From positions 24,064,001-24,128,000 of the forward strand of contig AP031358.1 of the NCBI GenBank assembly GCA_037833965.1: DNA of 64,000 nucleotides. The letters run 5' to 3'. Positions 23,188 to 36,330 of the stretch are shown one piece after another. The position numbers and the translations under genes were made by a program. Positions within the stretch are counted from its first letter, which is position 1. The number at the start of each line of letters is the position of its first letter. The notes under the pieces were generated by a model that was not told the origin of the DNA, searched no databases, and saw nothing but the letters and a program-made list of their open reading frames with translations. This stretch comes from Marchantia polymorpha subsp. ruderalis. Lineage: Eukaryota; Streptophyta; Marchantiopsida; Marchantiales; Marchantiaceae.

Positions 23188-25248
23188 TGTAATGACAGAC
23201 AAATACCAAAATGGAGCATAATGGTACAGAGCCGATCCCACGAGGACAGAAACAACCACAAAAGTCACGAATTGTCACAGAATAGCATTCTATTAAAAAG
23301 TTTCACTTCTTAGGTCAATGCCACTCCCAGAAGACACTACCCAGCTAGAGCTGAAGACCCGCTGAGTAGTGCATAATCACAACCACAGCCTGAAACTTTT
23401 CCAATCAACACCTGAGGAATCGCTTGTGACTCCACACATATATTTCAGGGGGAAAACTTCCCAGCATTGCATACACCTCGACAAACTGGCCCGAATACTC
23501 AGACTTGAACTTGCTTAAATCCCAAGAAGCCTCGACTACTCAGAACATTCAAGCCGAATACCCACAACTCCTGATGCGGTAACTTCGACAAACATGAGCG
23601 CACTATGCTCAATGTCTGGATCACACACCAGCACACAGACATAGTAGATACAGGTTTACAGTCAAGACAAGCCAATTAACAGAAAAGCCTCCCAAGGAAA
23701 GAGCCTTGGGTCTCTTTATTCACAATGACAACTCTGAGATATCAACCACCTGAGGCGAATCAGTCTCAGGGGCTGTGCCGTCCGATGTAGCGGTTACAGT
23801 GTCATCTGAACTTACATTTACTCCTAGCCTACGCAACACGTTTACAATCTCTACTTCTACATTATGACGCGCCTCATTCAATTCTTCTAAAAATGTATTA
23901 ACTAATTCTACAATATGTTTGTGTTCGACGGATCCGCTGGTCTTGGCGCTCATCAACCGCCGCTTGAGCAAATCTAACTTCAGCCATTTCACCGTTTGCA
24001 TTTCCCACATCGCGAACCCGTTCAAACACTTCTCCAAACGCAACCTCAACTCATCGGTTGTCTCGTCCCGTAGCTGACGGTAGGCCTACTCTGCCTTTTC
24101 CATTCTCCTTTGCGACTCCTGCGATCTCATGTCCGCCTTACCTAACTGCTCCCACGACCGTCGACATTCCGATTCAACCTTCAATTTACATTTAACCTTC
24201 AAAGTTCTGGCCGATTCACAATCCGTCAATTTCTTGGCCCAATTCGCCAATTCCTCCTTATGCTTCCGGACTTCCTCCATCAGACTTGCTGATAGCTCCT
24301 ACGCACGTCGAAATTCCGCCTCGCACTTACCCTCATCTTTGAAATCTTGCTGCGAAGATCTTCTTCCGCCGTCTTCGCCTCTACAATTTTGCCCTGAAGT
24401 TCTTCGGCGATGCGAACTTCTTCGGTTCTTCAGGCCTCCAATGTAGCAAGTTCCTCGATATGTTTCTTCTCTCGCTTCTCCGCAGAGGTGATCAGTCGCT
24501 CCGATCGCTTAACTGCCTCATCATATGCTTCTCTGGATTTCTCCAATCTCGTGAGCAAATCCGCTGTCATCTTCTGTCTGTTCTCGTTAGACTTTCGAAG
24601 TCCACCACAAGTCTCCTCCAACTCTGCACATCGTCTGGAAATCTTCTCCATATTCAATTGCAGTATTTTGCACTCAATTTTTTTCTCTCGAAGCTGGGCT
24701 TCTCGCTCCTGCAATGTCATCTTCACTGCCGCGCACTCTGTTGCCAAGTTTGCTGCTCGCTCCCATACTAATTTAGTCGCGGAATCCCACTTTCTCTTTA
24801 CTGCTAGTGCTCTGTTGAGTTGCGTTCTATTTCTTATCATCTTTACATAAAATCCTACCTCCTTGGACACAACATACTTCTCTCTCTTCCTATCCAGATA
24901 CTTCAATAATGGAACCACACTATCTGCAAGAAGTCGGGGAAGGAAACAACTAACTCCTTCGGTTCCTCCTCCGAAGTCTTCGTCTCTTCTGCAGGCCTCA
25001 CCTCTCCGGTAGGAGATGACGGCAATGCACTGTCTGGGGCATCTACCACCGTCCCTCCAACCTGTGCAACAATCTGTTCCAATACTTCGTCGCTTAATGG
25101 TAACTCCTTTACCAATTCCTCGCTCGTCTTCGGGTGTGGTGTTCCTTCACTTCCCGCAGTCTGTGTTCGCTCAAAAGACAGAGAATTCGGACTAACAATC
25201 TCCATTCCCTCCTTCAAAGGTTCTGCTAGTGCTTCTGCTGGAACTTCG

Positions 25249-25544
25249 TGTTAATATATCTCCAAGCTCTTAGCTAAGGTTAGCGTAACTCTAGTTAGGA
25301 CAAAACTAGAGTAAGTGCAGATGCATGCACTATGGTAGGTGAGTAGGTGGCAACAGATGCATGCACCTACTAATCAGGATAAGATGTAACCAAGGTTAAA
25401 GCTTGTGACCATGATTAAGTTAGTTGTACCAACCCAAATTTTTGAGTATAAGTAAAGAGGAGGAGCCAAGGCTCGCTCATTCTCTCCTATCTACTTGAGT
25501 GTATGTCTCTCTTTCTTGATGTGAGTGCTCTAAGGATTGTAACA
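25249..25544 (+). repeat. 5' LTR of the Copia element
   Basis: 296 bp, TG...CA ended, about 97 percent identical to 39913-40208. It contains a duplicated GATGCATGCAC pair and AGTATAAGTAAAGAGG, which includes a likely TATA box. Confidence 0.95.
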
Positions 25545-25556
25545 TGGTATCAAAGC
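25545..25556 (+). other. Primer-binding site (initiator Met tRNA type)
   Basis: TGGTATCAAAGC sits directly after the 5' LTR. It is one base from the TGGTATCAGAGC complement of the plant initiator Met tRNA 3' end used by most Copia elements. Confidence 0.85.
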
Positions 25557-28259
25557 GTTGAGAAGAGTGATAGTAGGTTCTTCACGACGCACAAGGCGAT
25601 GCGTGGAGGAGAAGAGGAGCAGAATCAAGCGGCGAAGCAAAGTTCGTCGAGAAGGAAGCTTTGCAATAAGCGCGACAGTCGGCAAGTGAAGAATGCCGAC
25701 CGAAAGCAAATCGACCGAAATTTGGCGTGGTGATTCGCGAGAAGGGGTAAAAAAAATATATGACCGCATGACATTTGTAACCTCAGATTTGGTCTTCGGA
25801 GTCGTTTCGGCCTCCGTTTTGACAGTTTTATGATCTGCGCAATGCATCTGCGATCAAGAAGAAACTGAAGCAAAGGCATCAAAGGTTCAAATGAATCAAG
25901 GTATCCATGATCCACCGATATTTCCGCAAGCTCCAGTGTTTCGAATCAATCTTTGACTGATATGGCATCAAAGTCTTTGATAGTTCCTAGTATATAGTTT
26001 TGGAGTAAATTTCATGAACGAGGTCATGAATAGTCCAGTTCCAGTTCTTTTGTCCGTTGTGGAATATGGACGTGAGTGGATGTGCACTATTTACATCTTG
26101 TATTAGTACCAGAGACTAACATCTTCTGTAATTTGTTATCAAATCATATATTTCTCTTCTAAGATTTTGTGTATCTATTCGCTGTACGCTAGAAGATGAC
26201 AGAATCCACGTCGTTATCCGGATCCTTATCCCTAATCGCTGGGGAAAAATTAGATGCAAACAACTATCATATCTGGAAGTTTAGAATCAAACGATATCTC
26301 ATGGGCCAAGATTTCTGGAATATAGTCACAGGAAACGAACCAGAGCCTGATGTCGATCCAACAAAATCTGATACCCTTAAGGAGCAGAAATCATCAAATA
26401 GAAGAGCCAACCAAGCATTCCACTTTATCTCTATATCTGTTCGTCTGCTAATCTAGGTCACATTCAATCCGCAGATACACCCAAACAAGCATAGGATAGT
26501 TTAGCAAAGGTGTATGAATCTGCCAACAAGGCCCATAGATTACAATTAAAGAAACAACTATTGCAAGTCAAGAAGGGGTCTTTGAGTATTAATGATTACA
26601 TTCTGCATATTAGAAGATTGGTAGAACAACTTAGTAGCATAAATGAAAAGGTAAGTGAAGATGACCTTACCTTAACCATGCTAGCTGGACTTGGACTTGA
26701 GTATAGTCAGTTTGAAACATCCATATCTGTGTTGCCCACATTCCCCACGTTCCAATAGCTCATTCCATTACTTGTGAATGAGGAATCGAAATTGGCAACT
26801 AATTTATCCTCTAGCAAAACAGAACAGGTCCTCTATGTAGGAAGAGGCAGGGGACGAGGTAGATTCTCTAGAGTAAGCTAGAACAGCGGACGTTTTGGCC
26901 AGCAAGGGAGAGGCCAATCACCTCCAACAAACAATACAATGCAGCCACAACAACAACAACAAGGTAATGCTCGTGGTAGAGAAAGCTATCGTGGGAGAGT
27001 AGGCTTCCAAGGTCGTGGAGGCTCTCAAATAGTATGCAACTATTGTGGCATAAGAGGCCACATTGCAAGGAATTGTTTTAAGAAACAGAATGATATCAGG
27101 AGTGGAGTATTATCACAGTCCAATTATGTTACAACATAGCAGCCACAGCGTTCAGACCATCTCTTCTTCATGAGCCATGTCATGGGCAGCATGAGTACCG
27201 CAGTGACAGAAGAAGAGTGGTACATCGATTCTGGAGCATCCAACCACATGACAGCACACGAGGAATGGTTTACCAACATGAAACCTGTTAAGCAACCAGG
27301 GGTCGTCATCACAGGAGATGACACATCTCATCCGATCACACACATGGGTAAAATTCCTGTACAAGTACAACCTCATTCTGTTCAAACGATCAAAGATGTG
27401 TTGTGTGTACCTGGTATCAAGAAGAATCTCATTTCTGTTGGACAGATGGTAAAACAAGACCTTCAAGTAAGGTTTAATAAAGCGGGATGCTTCATAGAAG
27501 ATATGAATCGTAATATGGAGATAGTTGCACAAGGCACCAAAGTAGGAAGAATGTTCAGGCTCAATGCAACAATACCGGAAACACAAAATGTTATGTATGG
27601 ACAACAGAGTTCAGAAATCTCAGAATTAGAAATGTGGTATAAGAGAGTAGGCCACATGAACTTCCAGAGATTGAAAGGCTTACCCTCTTCTGATCTTGTT
27701 AAAGGTTTACCACATTTTAGTGAGCATAGTCCACCTAGAGTATGTGCAGCATGCCAATTTGGCAAACAATCTAGACAATCATTCAGCAATACAAGGACAA
27801 GAGCGTCCGAGGTCTTAGAACTCATCCATACAGATCTATGAACTTCTTCAACTCTTAGTCTTTGTGGTAACCCACTTTTTGTTTTTGTGCGGAATTTAAA
27901 ACATTTTTGGAAAACAGTACCGCAGCAGCCGTGTAAATGGTAATCGGTACATTTAAATAGAGTAAAGATGTATAATCGCGGGTTTCATATGATCTCGTAG
28001 AATCCAAGAGTTGGACGCAATGTCCAGAACAGGTGCCCCGACCTGAACGATCAATTCTGAAGGAGATCTCCTTAGGCGCAAGGCGCATAATCCGCCTTTG
28101 GCGCTAGGGAAATCCCTCACAACTTATTCACTTCACAACGCCTTGACTTGGTTAGGCTTTCGTTGAAAAGAGCTCGACACGCTAGTTCTAACGAGCCCAA
28201 GAACGCTTAAAACGGATGAGGACTCAAGGAGTTATGATTATCGGAAGATACGGAGAGGG

Positions 28260-28740
28260 AACGCCTTCGGCAGAAGGGCTAGGTCGACGGACGAGCCGCC
28301 TTCGGCTCAGCCGCCTTCGGGCCTAGGTGTTCGCCTTTGGGGGTGAATTTTTTTGTACGCCGCCTTCAGCGTCAGCGCATCAAGATTAGGTAAGCACCTT
28401 CGGGGTAGCAACTCTACACGGTCCGCCTTCGGCCCAACGCCTTCGGCGGTACGGACATGTGCGCCTTCGGCGGAACAGAGCTCCGGCGGCAAAAGCGCCT
28501 TCAGAGGGACAAGAGGAATCGACAGACATGACAAGACCCGTTGACTACGGTCAACGCCTTCGGCACAGCCGCCTTCAGCGCTGCGCCTTCGGCGATGCAC
28601 CTACGTCAACGGATGTTTTCAAGAAGTGCGCCTTCGGCGCTAGGAGTCAACGCCTTCGGCGGTGCATGATAGATACGAGTTGCGAGTCGGCCAAAGGCAA
28701 AAGTCTTCGCCGCCGCGCCTTCGGCGCTGCGCGAACACGG
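28260..28740. repeat. Cluster of GCCTTCGGC short palindromic motifs (element A leader)
   Basis: At least ten exact copies of the 9-mer GCCTTCGGC, usually as CGCCTTCGGCG, plus several one-base variants, occur in about 480 bases. The motif is an inverted repeat (GCC/GGC) around TTC and would fold as a small hairpin. Further copies lie at 30,120-30,900 and 33,680-34,450, inside and outside the reading region. Confidence 0.9.
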
Positions 28741-29699
28741 CCGCGGCGAAGTGAGATGGCAAAAATCAAATTGAATTTTTGAGCGTGTGAGTCCGCGCAA
28801 CGGCGGAGCGTGAAGCCGCGCGTGCGAAAGGAGGGCCGTTACGCCTCCAAGCTAGCGCAGCCATCAAGTGAGTCGACACTCACGACCAATTGTCGACAAT
28901 GAAATCTTGTGAGCCAAGGGCGGGCGACTCATTCTTGAATTTGCGATTTTGATTTCTTGTGAGAGCTGCGCGCACACACATTCTGGCAGAGAGAAATTCG
29001 AGAAGGCGACGCGCAGAGACTTGCATAGCAGGGGAGAATTGAGTGCGCGACCGCAGGAATTGAGAGAGAGTAGAGTTTGCAGAGGAATCGCAGCCGCGGG
29101 CAAGAAGCTTGGGCATAGCGGAGGAGAGTTTGCAAAATACGATTTCAAGAACGCAATGTCGAAGGCCACTAAGCTGCGGATGATCCGCTGAAGATTCCGC
29201 AGATTGGGCTGCGCGTTTTTCAGCCCCAGCTGTCTGCGGTGAAGCTCAATTTCCTCTTGTGGGGATGGAATTACGAGTGCCAGGACATGGTGCGCGAATG
29301 GCAGAAGGAAAACACCAAACATATCATATTGGAAAAGAAGGAAAACACCAAACATCAGACATCTCATATTTGATAGCGAGAGCATCAAGGTCACAAAGGA
29401 GTAGGAGATTTCCTTCGCGACCCTGTTCAAGAGTGCAAAGTCCAGCAAGAACGGGTACAGGATCCGAGACAACAAGGATCGCTACCGCAGAAATGTCGCG
29501 GTAGCACTTCTCCAACTCTTGCAGCCGCACAGGACCACATACATCACTTCTTGGCAAGTGTCTTTCCTGGAGCTGGCGTTGGTCGGAGCTCCGATTCACT
29601 GGGCACGCATCTTATGAAAGATAACGCGGCAGCATGCGTTTGAGGAGAAGGGGGGATCGATCAATCACCTCTTCCCCTTCTTGATCAACTTTTATCTGT

Positions 29700-30660
29700 C
29701 GATGGGTTGTCTAACCGCGACCGAGCGTGTTCAATTTCCACTGCTATCACTCAACAATCCCGGGAGGTATGTGAAGGATGTCGAGGTCAACACCGACGAG
29801 GAAGAGACTCTTGCCTCCACACCACCAGCCCAACAGAGTGCGGGAAGGGAATCATTCGCAGCGCGAGTGCCGCGGAAGCGGAGATGGAAGGGAGAAGCAG
29901 AGAAGGGTCAACATCGAGATTCGGCTGCTCTCAAACGGAAGCGGCCACTAGAGGAGCTCTCCAGTCGGCCGAAGCAGAAAGCACGCAGGCTCATATTGCC
30001 TGCAAGTAGCGCGAAGACAGGACGTGCCGCCGGAGAGAGGGAAACATCATCCTCGGAGGAGGATGGGAACACGCGGACGGCAGAGGGGTCAGCGGACCTC
30101 CCTACGCCGAAGACACAGACGCCTTCGGCGGAAGCAAGACGGCCTTCGGGTCAAGAGAGACGACACACTTCAATTTCTATCGGTCGATGGGATGTCTGAC
30201 CGCGACAGAGCGAGTGCAATTCCCATTGCTGTCACGCAGCAACCTGGGCCGATATGTGAAGGACGTTGAAGTCGATATCGACGAAAACGAGACACCCGCC
30301 TGCATGCCACCAGCTCAACCGAGGGCGGAGGGAGAACCACTCGCAGCACGAGTGCCGCAGAAGCGAAGGTGGGAAGGAGAGGCGGAGCAGAGCCAGCAAC
30401 GCGATGCTGCTGCTCCCAATCGAAAGCGGCCACTTACAGAGCTCTGCAGTCGGTCCAAGCAGAAGGCACGCAGGCTTGTCTTGCCGGCAAGCAGCGCAGA
30501 GACGGCGCGTGCTGCAGAGGGAAGAAACTCACCATCCTCGGGAGAGGATGTGAGTGCACGAACTGTAGAGAGGTCAGCGGACCTCCCTGCGCCGAAGGCA
30601 CGGACGCCTTCGGCGGAAGCGAGAAGGCCTTCGGGTAAAGGAAGACAACATGCGGCACCG
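29700..30660 (+). repeat. Internal direct duplication of about 485 bp in element A
   Basis: Two successive segments, starting at 29,700 (CGATGGGTTGTCTAACCGCGAC) less a base or two and at 30,185, run in parallel for about 480 bases. Both encode MGCLTATERVQFPLL, then GRYVKDVEV, KRRW, KRPL, KQKARRL, LPASSA and PSAEARRPSG. They have diverged visibly, so the duplication is not recent. Element B has only one copy. Confidence 0.85.
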
Positions 30661-31960
30661 ACGAATGTGCCGACAACGGATAGGTGCTTTGCTTCCGAGC
30701 AAGTATCAGTTGATGACTCGACTTCGGGTCAAGAGCCTTCGGCGCAGCAGAGGAGTGAGGAGGAGCCTTCGGCTCAACGGACTTCGGTTTAAGCGCCTTC
30801 GGCGCAGACCCAATGTGAGGGGACGGACGAAGGACGAAAGGAGGAGGCACGTGTGCCTTCGGCACAAGCGCTTTCGGCGGTAGCAGATCAGACGGAAGGA
30901 GCGGACTTGTCGGGAGCAGGGTTTTCCACCGCCTTAGACATTTTGGCAGGGAGTAGTGCGGCGGCAGCAGCATCAGAAGCCACGCAACCCAACTCCAGGG
31001 AATCGCCGGGGAATTCCGTGGCGACTGAAATCCTCAATTCAGAGGATAAAGAAGATGAATCGAGCTCGGAGGAGCAGGAGGAGGAGTCGGTGCAAGGCAC
31101 GCCGATAACGGCGTTGTGCGAACAGGTGGTACCTCTGTTGAGGTACCTCGATCGCAAGGTGGCGAAGTATGCTGATCCCCGCCATCTTGGGTCCTCCGTC
31201 GAATTGGTGCGCAAGCGAACACGCACCAAGGTCAGGACCAGTAGCTTGTTGGCTTTCTTGGACGAGACAATCAAGAACCTACGGTTGAAGAATGACGCCC
31301 TGCGTGGACAACTGGTCATTTTGCGGAAAGTGCAGAAGGCAGTCCACAAGATGCACGAAGAGAAGCTCGAAGAAGCGAAGAAGGAATGGGTGAAGCAGCG
31401 AGAGAAGCTCGCGGAGGATCTCGATTATGAGCAAGCTCAGAATCGCATCTTGTTAGAGGAGCTCGTGCGTCAAGCCGATGAAGAGTTAATTCGTCATCTG
31501 CAATCGCAGTGCGGCGAATTGAGAGCGCAGTGTGCGGAGGCAGAGCAGCAGCTGGTAGAGATTGAAGTCGATGCCGGCGTGCGGTAGATCGCACGCGAGA
31601 AGAGTTGGCAGAGCGGGTGAGCCACTGTTTGAGAGGTTACACTCACTGGGAAGTGGCTGCGCAGGAGAAAATCACACTGCGCGGATTAGAGATTCGTGCG
31701 GCGGAATAGATGTCGGGTGACAGTCGGAGCCGGCGGCGGATCGCAAAGAGGTTAGACGCTTTTCTGACGAGGTCGCGAGACGCCATTGCGAACTTCGAGG
31801 CAGAGGTAACCGTGGTGCTTCGGTGGCTGGGGTTGCGCAGCAGAGCCGACGACTGGTCGGGTAGGGAGTTAGTGCACGGTTGTCCGTCGCGCAGGAGACA
31901 TACTAGATGACATGGAGTGTAGTGTAGTGTAGTGTAGAGTGTTAGTTAGGACTTATGAGG

Positions 31961-31967
31961 TATAAAG
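31961..31967 (+). promoter_or_regulatory. TATA-like box downstream of the element A reading region
   Basis: TATAAAG follows GAGG and precedes TAGTTCAAGGC. The same block is found in element B at 37,605. It lies after the coding part and about 1 kb before the 3' end, where a promoter would sit if the whole element were one long LTR. Confidence 0.5.
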
Positions 31968-33522
31968 TAGTTCAAGGCATCTTGCCTTGGAATTCTTCCA
32001 GTTTCGAAAGTGCAGATCAGGAACTCATTTTCTCTGCGTGTTTGTGTCCTTAGTTTTGTCACCGCGCAAGAGGAGCTACAGCTTGACGAAGATACCGCAT
32101 TTTGTAGCTGAAGGCCTTCGGCCGAATGTTCAGAGCTAGTTTACTGGTTAGATACTTGAGTAGTTTGGATCTACACCTGCGGGTGATTGCTAAATGCTTA
32201 GAGCTAGTAACTGGTTAGATACTTGAGCAGTTTGTCCTTATACCTTCGGGTGATTGTTCCTGTTTGTACTCCTTCGGGATGTTTCCCCTGAATGCCAAAG
32301 TGAAATTTTGTTACTTCGAGTAAGCCTTGGTTTTGCTTGCCGTCGGACTTGCTGTTGTAAGCCGTTGGTTTTGCTTGAATTTAGGTTACGCTGTAGAAGA
32401 CGCCCTCGGTGCTAGCCTCTGCAATATTTTTGGGAATGACTAGTGCCTGAGAATTCAAACTTGTCAATAGACTGTTATGGTGTGCCACTTGATCTTATTT
32501 CAGTTGAGTTTCTCAGTTCGCACCTGTATTCTCTGCGCGTTTTGTGAGTTGAGTGTGTTGTTCACCGCGTGTGAGTGACTTTGGTTTGACGAAGATACCG
32601 CATCCAAAGTAGGAAGTCCAACCCGGATGCCATGCGCTAGTAGAAACTAGTGAAAGGGTTGTAAAAGCCGGAGTTGGGAGTCACTACCTGCAGATTCGCT
32701 GAATGTACTCGTGAGAGAATTTCCCCCTGAAATCTTAAGTAGAGGTCCTAACCGACCTCTGAGTTGTGCTTTTCCAGTTTCAGGTGTGTGTTGAGGTGAA
32801 CTACGCTGCACTGTGCGTCCTCCGAGTGACCTCCGAGTTGAGCACTTGCAGTATTTCAAGGAGTGACAGTCGGCTGAGAATTCAAACTCTTCAATAGTCT
32901 GTTAAACGTGACACTTTGTACTCTGTGTGTTGCCTCTGTCCCTGTGGATTCGACCTTTTTGCTGCTATACTGCAGTTTTAGCCTTTGGTGGGTTATTACA
33001 TCTACACCAGGTGGAGATTCAAGGCCAGCAGATGGGTCTACATCATCACCTATGACTCCATCAAAATCTTCTACTGTAACTCTATCCACAGATCTCCGTC
33101 CACTCCTGCAGCCAAAGAGTCCTCAACCAACAAGTGATTTAGTGGTGAGCTCTACCTCCGAGGATTCTGCTTCAACACATCTTCGACGTTCCGACAGAGC
33201 TAAGTATCATGTTAAGCGCCTTATGCATGAGGGTCTACTTGCTGTACATCATGCATATATGGTTCAAGTCCTCCATGACTTTGAACCTAGTACCATAGAT
33301 GAGGCTCTTGGGCAACCTGAATGGGTACATGCCATGGGAGAAGAGCTAGGCGCTCTAACAGCCCAACAGACTTGGGAACTTGTTGATCTTCCTGAAGGGA
33401 AGAACGCTATTGGTTGTAAGTGGGTTTATAAAATCAAACAAAATGCTGATGGAACAGTTGCCCGCTACAAGGCTAGGTTGGTAGCCAAAGGATTTGCACA
33501 ACAATATGGTCTTGATTATGAG

Positions 33523-33527
33523 GAGAC
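33523..33527. repeat. Left target-site duplication of element B (GAGAC)
   Basis: GAGAC precedes the TGTGGTAAC start of B and recurs at 38615-38619 directly after its TTATTACA end. Copia sequence continues on both sides. Confidence 0.9.
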
Positions 33528-36029
33528 TGTGGTAACACACTCTTTGTTTTTTCCGCAGAATTTAAACAATTTGGAAAAAGAAGTACCGAAGCAGTGTCTG
33601 TAGTTAGGAAATGGTACGTTAAATAGAGTGAATTGAGGAGATTGCGGGTCATGAAGAATCACGGAGTTGGGTGCAACGGCGCCGAACGCCTTCGGCGCCT
33701 TTGGCAAGATCTCCTTTGCTGAGGTGTCTTTACCCACGCGCCTCCGGCGCGTAGGGAAGGTACGCTTTTGGCACAGACACCTCCGGAGGAGATGTCGCTG
33801 AAGACGTCAGAAGCTGGCAAGGACCTCTGAATGCTTCCGACCAGGAGTGCGCCTTCGGAGATGCGCCGTTGGCGCGGGAGAGAAACCTTCATAACGATCA
33901 GGTTTCATGGTAGTTCTATTTGGTTAAGGTCTCATTGGAAAGAGCTCGGGACGCTCGTTCTAACGAGCCCAAGAACGCCTAAGATGGATCAAGGACGAGG
34001 AAGTTATGAGCATCGGTGAACTCGCATCCGGCGATGCGCTGTTCGCGCTAGGGTTCACCTCCGGGAAGGACCCCCGTACGCCTTCGGCAATGCGCCTTCG
34101 GCGGAACCACGCGCTCATGAGAGGAGATCAAGTCGGAGGCGGAAGCGCTTTCGGCGGCTGTGCGGCGGAAGAGAAGCGCCGACCTGATGTACGCCTCCAG
34201 CGTGGCGCGGACAGGCGGATGCGCCGGCATAATTCGCGCCGGCGGGATACGCGCCGTCGGCGATACGCGAGGCTGAACAGACAAAAGAAGTTGTACAAGT
34301 ACGTGTCGGCATAATTTGCGCCAACTTGATGTGCGCCTCCAGCGAGGCGCCGACGGAGAAGGAGTACGCCTTCGGCGATACGCCTCCGGCGATGGGCAAA
34401 TTGGGAAAAGACAACATAGTCGGAGCGTACGCTCCACCGCGGCGAACTCGAGGTCGGAAGCCCTCGGCGATGACGAACTCAGAGCCGGCGGATGATGGCG
34501 GCGGGAGAATTCAACGTTCACGCATGCGAATGCGCGCAGTGCGGAGGCGTGAATTCGAGCATGCGAGGGAGAACCGTTAGGCCGCATAGCCGGCTGCGTA
34601 ATCAAGTGGGATCACCCACTGCCTACGAAAAGCGTTGTGCGATCTTGATTTCAGAGAAGAAAAGTCTGCTCTCCACTCTCATTCTCTCATTCTTGATTGT
34701 GAGTTTTTCAGCTTCAGAGCTTGAGGCGTGCAGCTCAATTGGGCGGAGAGACCTTCAGTGAGTTGGAGAGAGTGCAGGAATCAGTGAGCAGGAAGGAGTG
34801 CGTAGCAACCAGGCGCGCGGAGGCGAATTGCGCGAGGATCTTGACGGACCCTGCAAAGAGTTTGAGAGTAGAGAAATTGAGCGCGCAAGGGAGGAGAGAG
34901 CAATTTCAGTTAGTGTCGGAGCGCCCGACGCGCAGCGGCGATTGTGAGAGATCGAGTGTGTGTGTTTGTGTGTGCACGAGAGAGCAAGAAATATGTCGAA
35001 GGTCCCCCAGCTGCGAGTGTCTCCACTCAGAGTGCCACAGATCGGTCTGCGCGCATTCCAGGATGTGTTGACAAGGTTGAAGCTTGATTTCCTCCTGTGG
35101 GGATGGAATTGGACGTGTCTGGAGATGGTGCCCAAATATTTGCGGGAGAAACACCAGCCCGCGCGCGGATTCCGCCCCCACCCAGAGAGGTGGGACATTA
35201 GTCACTGGGCGCAAGTATTAGGAAGGTGTGCACGCGAGGAAGGGTATCTCCTCTTCGAGGCCGAAAGCGTGAAGGTGTCGAAGGAGGAAGAGAACTCCTA
35301 CAATGATCTTTTCAAGGTTGGCAAGCATCCCAAGAACAGCTTCCGGACGCGGGATTACAAAGATTGATTGCGGAGAAATGTCGCGACGGCATTGCTTCAA
35401 ATATTGCAGCCGACCAAGACCGCCTACATGCATGGTTGGCAAGTGGGATTTGTGGAGCTAGTGTTGTCAGGAGCTTCGGTTCATTGGGCACGGCTCCTGT
35501 GGAAGGTGACGCGCCAACATGCGCAAGAAGAGAGAGGAGGGACCCTCAATCATCTTTCGCCTTACCTGATCGTGTTCTATCGAGCGATGGGATGTTTGAC
35601 AGCTTCAAAGCGGGCGCGATTTCCGCTTCTGACCCGGAGTAATCCGGGTAGATACTTGCGGGAAGCTGAAGTGGACACAGATCCGGACAAAGCACCTGCC
35701 AGTCCAGCTCCAGCTCCGGCTCCAGCAAGAGCAGAAGAAGAGCATCAACGTGAGCGCGCACCGCGGAAGCGGAAATGGGATGAGAGACCAGAAGACAGGC
35801 AGCCGGAAGCTCCCGCTGCGCCGACTCGCAGTCGGCCCACCCACGAGCTTTACATCCGGCCGAAGCAGAGGGTACGTAAGATGGTGTTGCCAACTAGCAG
35901 TGCGGAGATCGGGCGTACTCCGGTCCGGCGGAATGTCTTGCCCATGCAGGAAGAGATAATCGCGCAGATTCTGGGGAGGTCGATGAACCCCTCTGCGCAG
36001 AAGGCGCGGATGCCTTCGGAAGAAGTCAG

Positions 36030-36330
36030 GCGAACTGAGAGTCGGCCGACTACGAGTCGGGCGACTGAAGATCGGCCAACTACAGGTCGGCGAGAACAGC
36101 GTGTTGAACTGGACAGCAGGCCGGAAGCAGAAGAGAGTTTGGCTGCAAAGCCAATGACTCTCAGGGAGTCGTCTTCGGAAGAAGACGCTTCTGAGGAAGC
36201 GCCTCCAGCGAAGCGACCAAGTGGAGTGAAGACATGCAGAGTGGATCCGACTGCCAGTCGGACAACTGCTAGTCGGCCGACTGCGAATCGGTCAACTGAG
36301 AGTCGGCCAGATTCGCCGACTGCGAATCGG
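36030..36330 (+). repeat. In-frame SRP-type minisatellite in the element B reading region
   Basis: Units built on AGTCGGCCGACT (12 to 15 bases, always a multiple of three) recur around 36,030-36,100 and again at 36,240-36,330. They encode strings such as ESRPTTSRATEDRPTT and TASRPTANRSTESRP. The segment is predicted to be disordered and basic. Confidence 0.75.

Larger units (their letters stand above)
27863..33000 (+). mobile_element. Element A: TG...CA large-ORF family, inside the Copia element
   Basis: 5,138 bp, beginning TGTGGTAACCCAC and ending GTGGGTTATTACA, so the ends form an imperfect 13-bp inverted repeat. No matching flanking duplication is visible. Parts: a leader crowded with GCCTTCGGC motifs (28,260-28,740); an N-terminal domain (about 29,160-29,790) with LNFLLWGWN; an internal direct duplication of about 485 bp (29,700-30,184 and 30,185-30,660) carrying MGCLTATERVQFPLL; a coiled-coil part (about 31,050-31,590) with YLDRKVAKYADP; a basic tail to about 31,910; then TATAAAG at 31,961 and about 1 kb of non-coding tail nearly identical in layout to element B. 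No pol genes. Broken in several places. Confidence 0.8.

Noticed and set aside
22956-23188. Elements C and D as the two LTRs of one retrotransposon
   Set aside because: C has its own exact CTATG duplication at both ends, and the 231 bases between C and D read as an older Copia fossil rather than an interior with primer site, so they are better taken as separate insertions.
28260-28740. CRISPR array from the dense GCCTTCGGC motifs
   Set aside because: The repeats are far too short, spacing is irregular, and the DNA is plant nuclear.
27863-33000. Elements A and B as classical DNA transposons with terminal inverted repeats
   Set aside because: The ends pair over only about 13 bases imperfectly, begin TG and end CA, and B has a 5-bp duplication; no transposase signature is visible. 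This fits LTR-type ends better.
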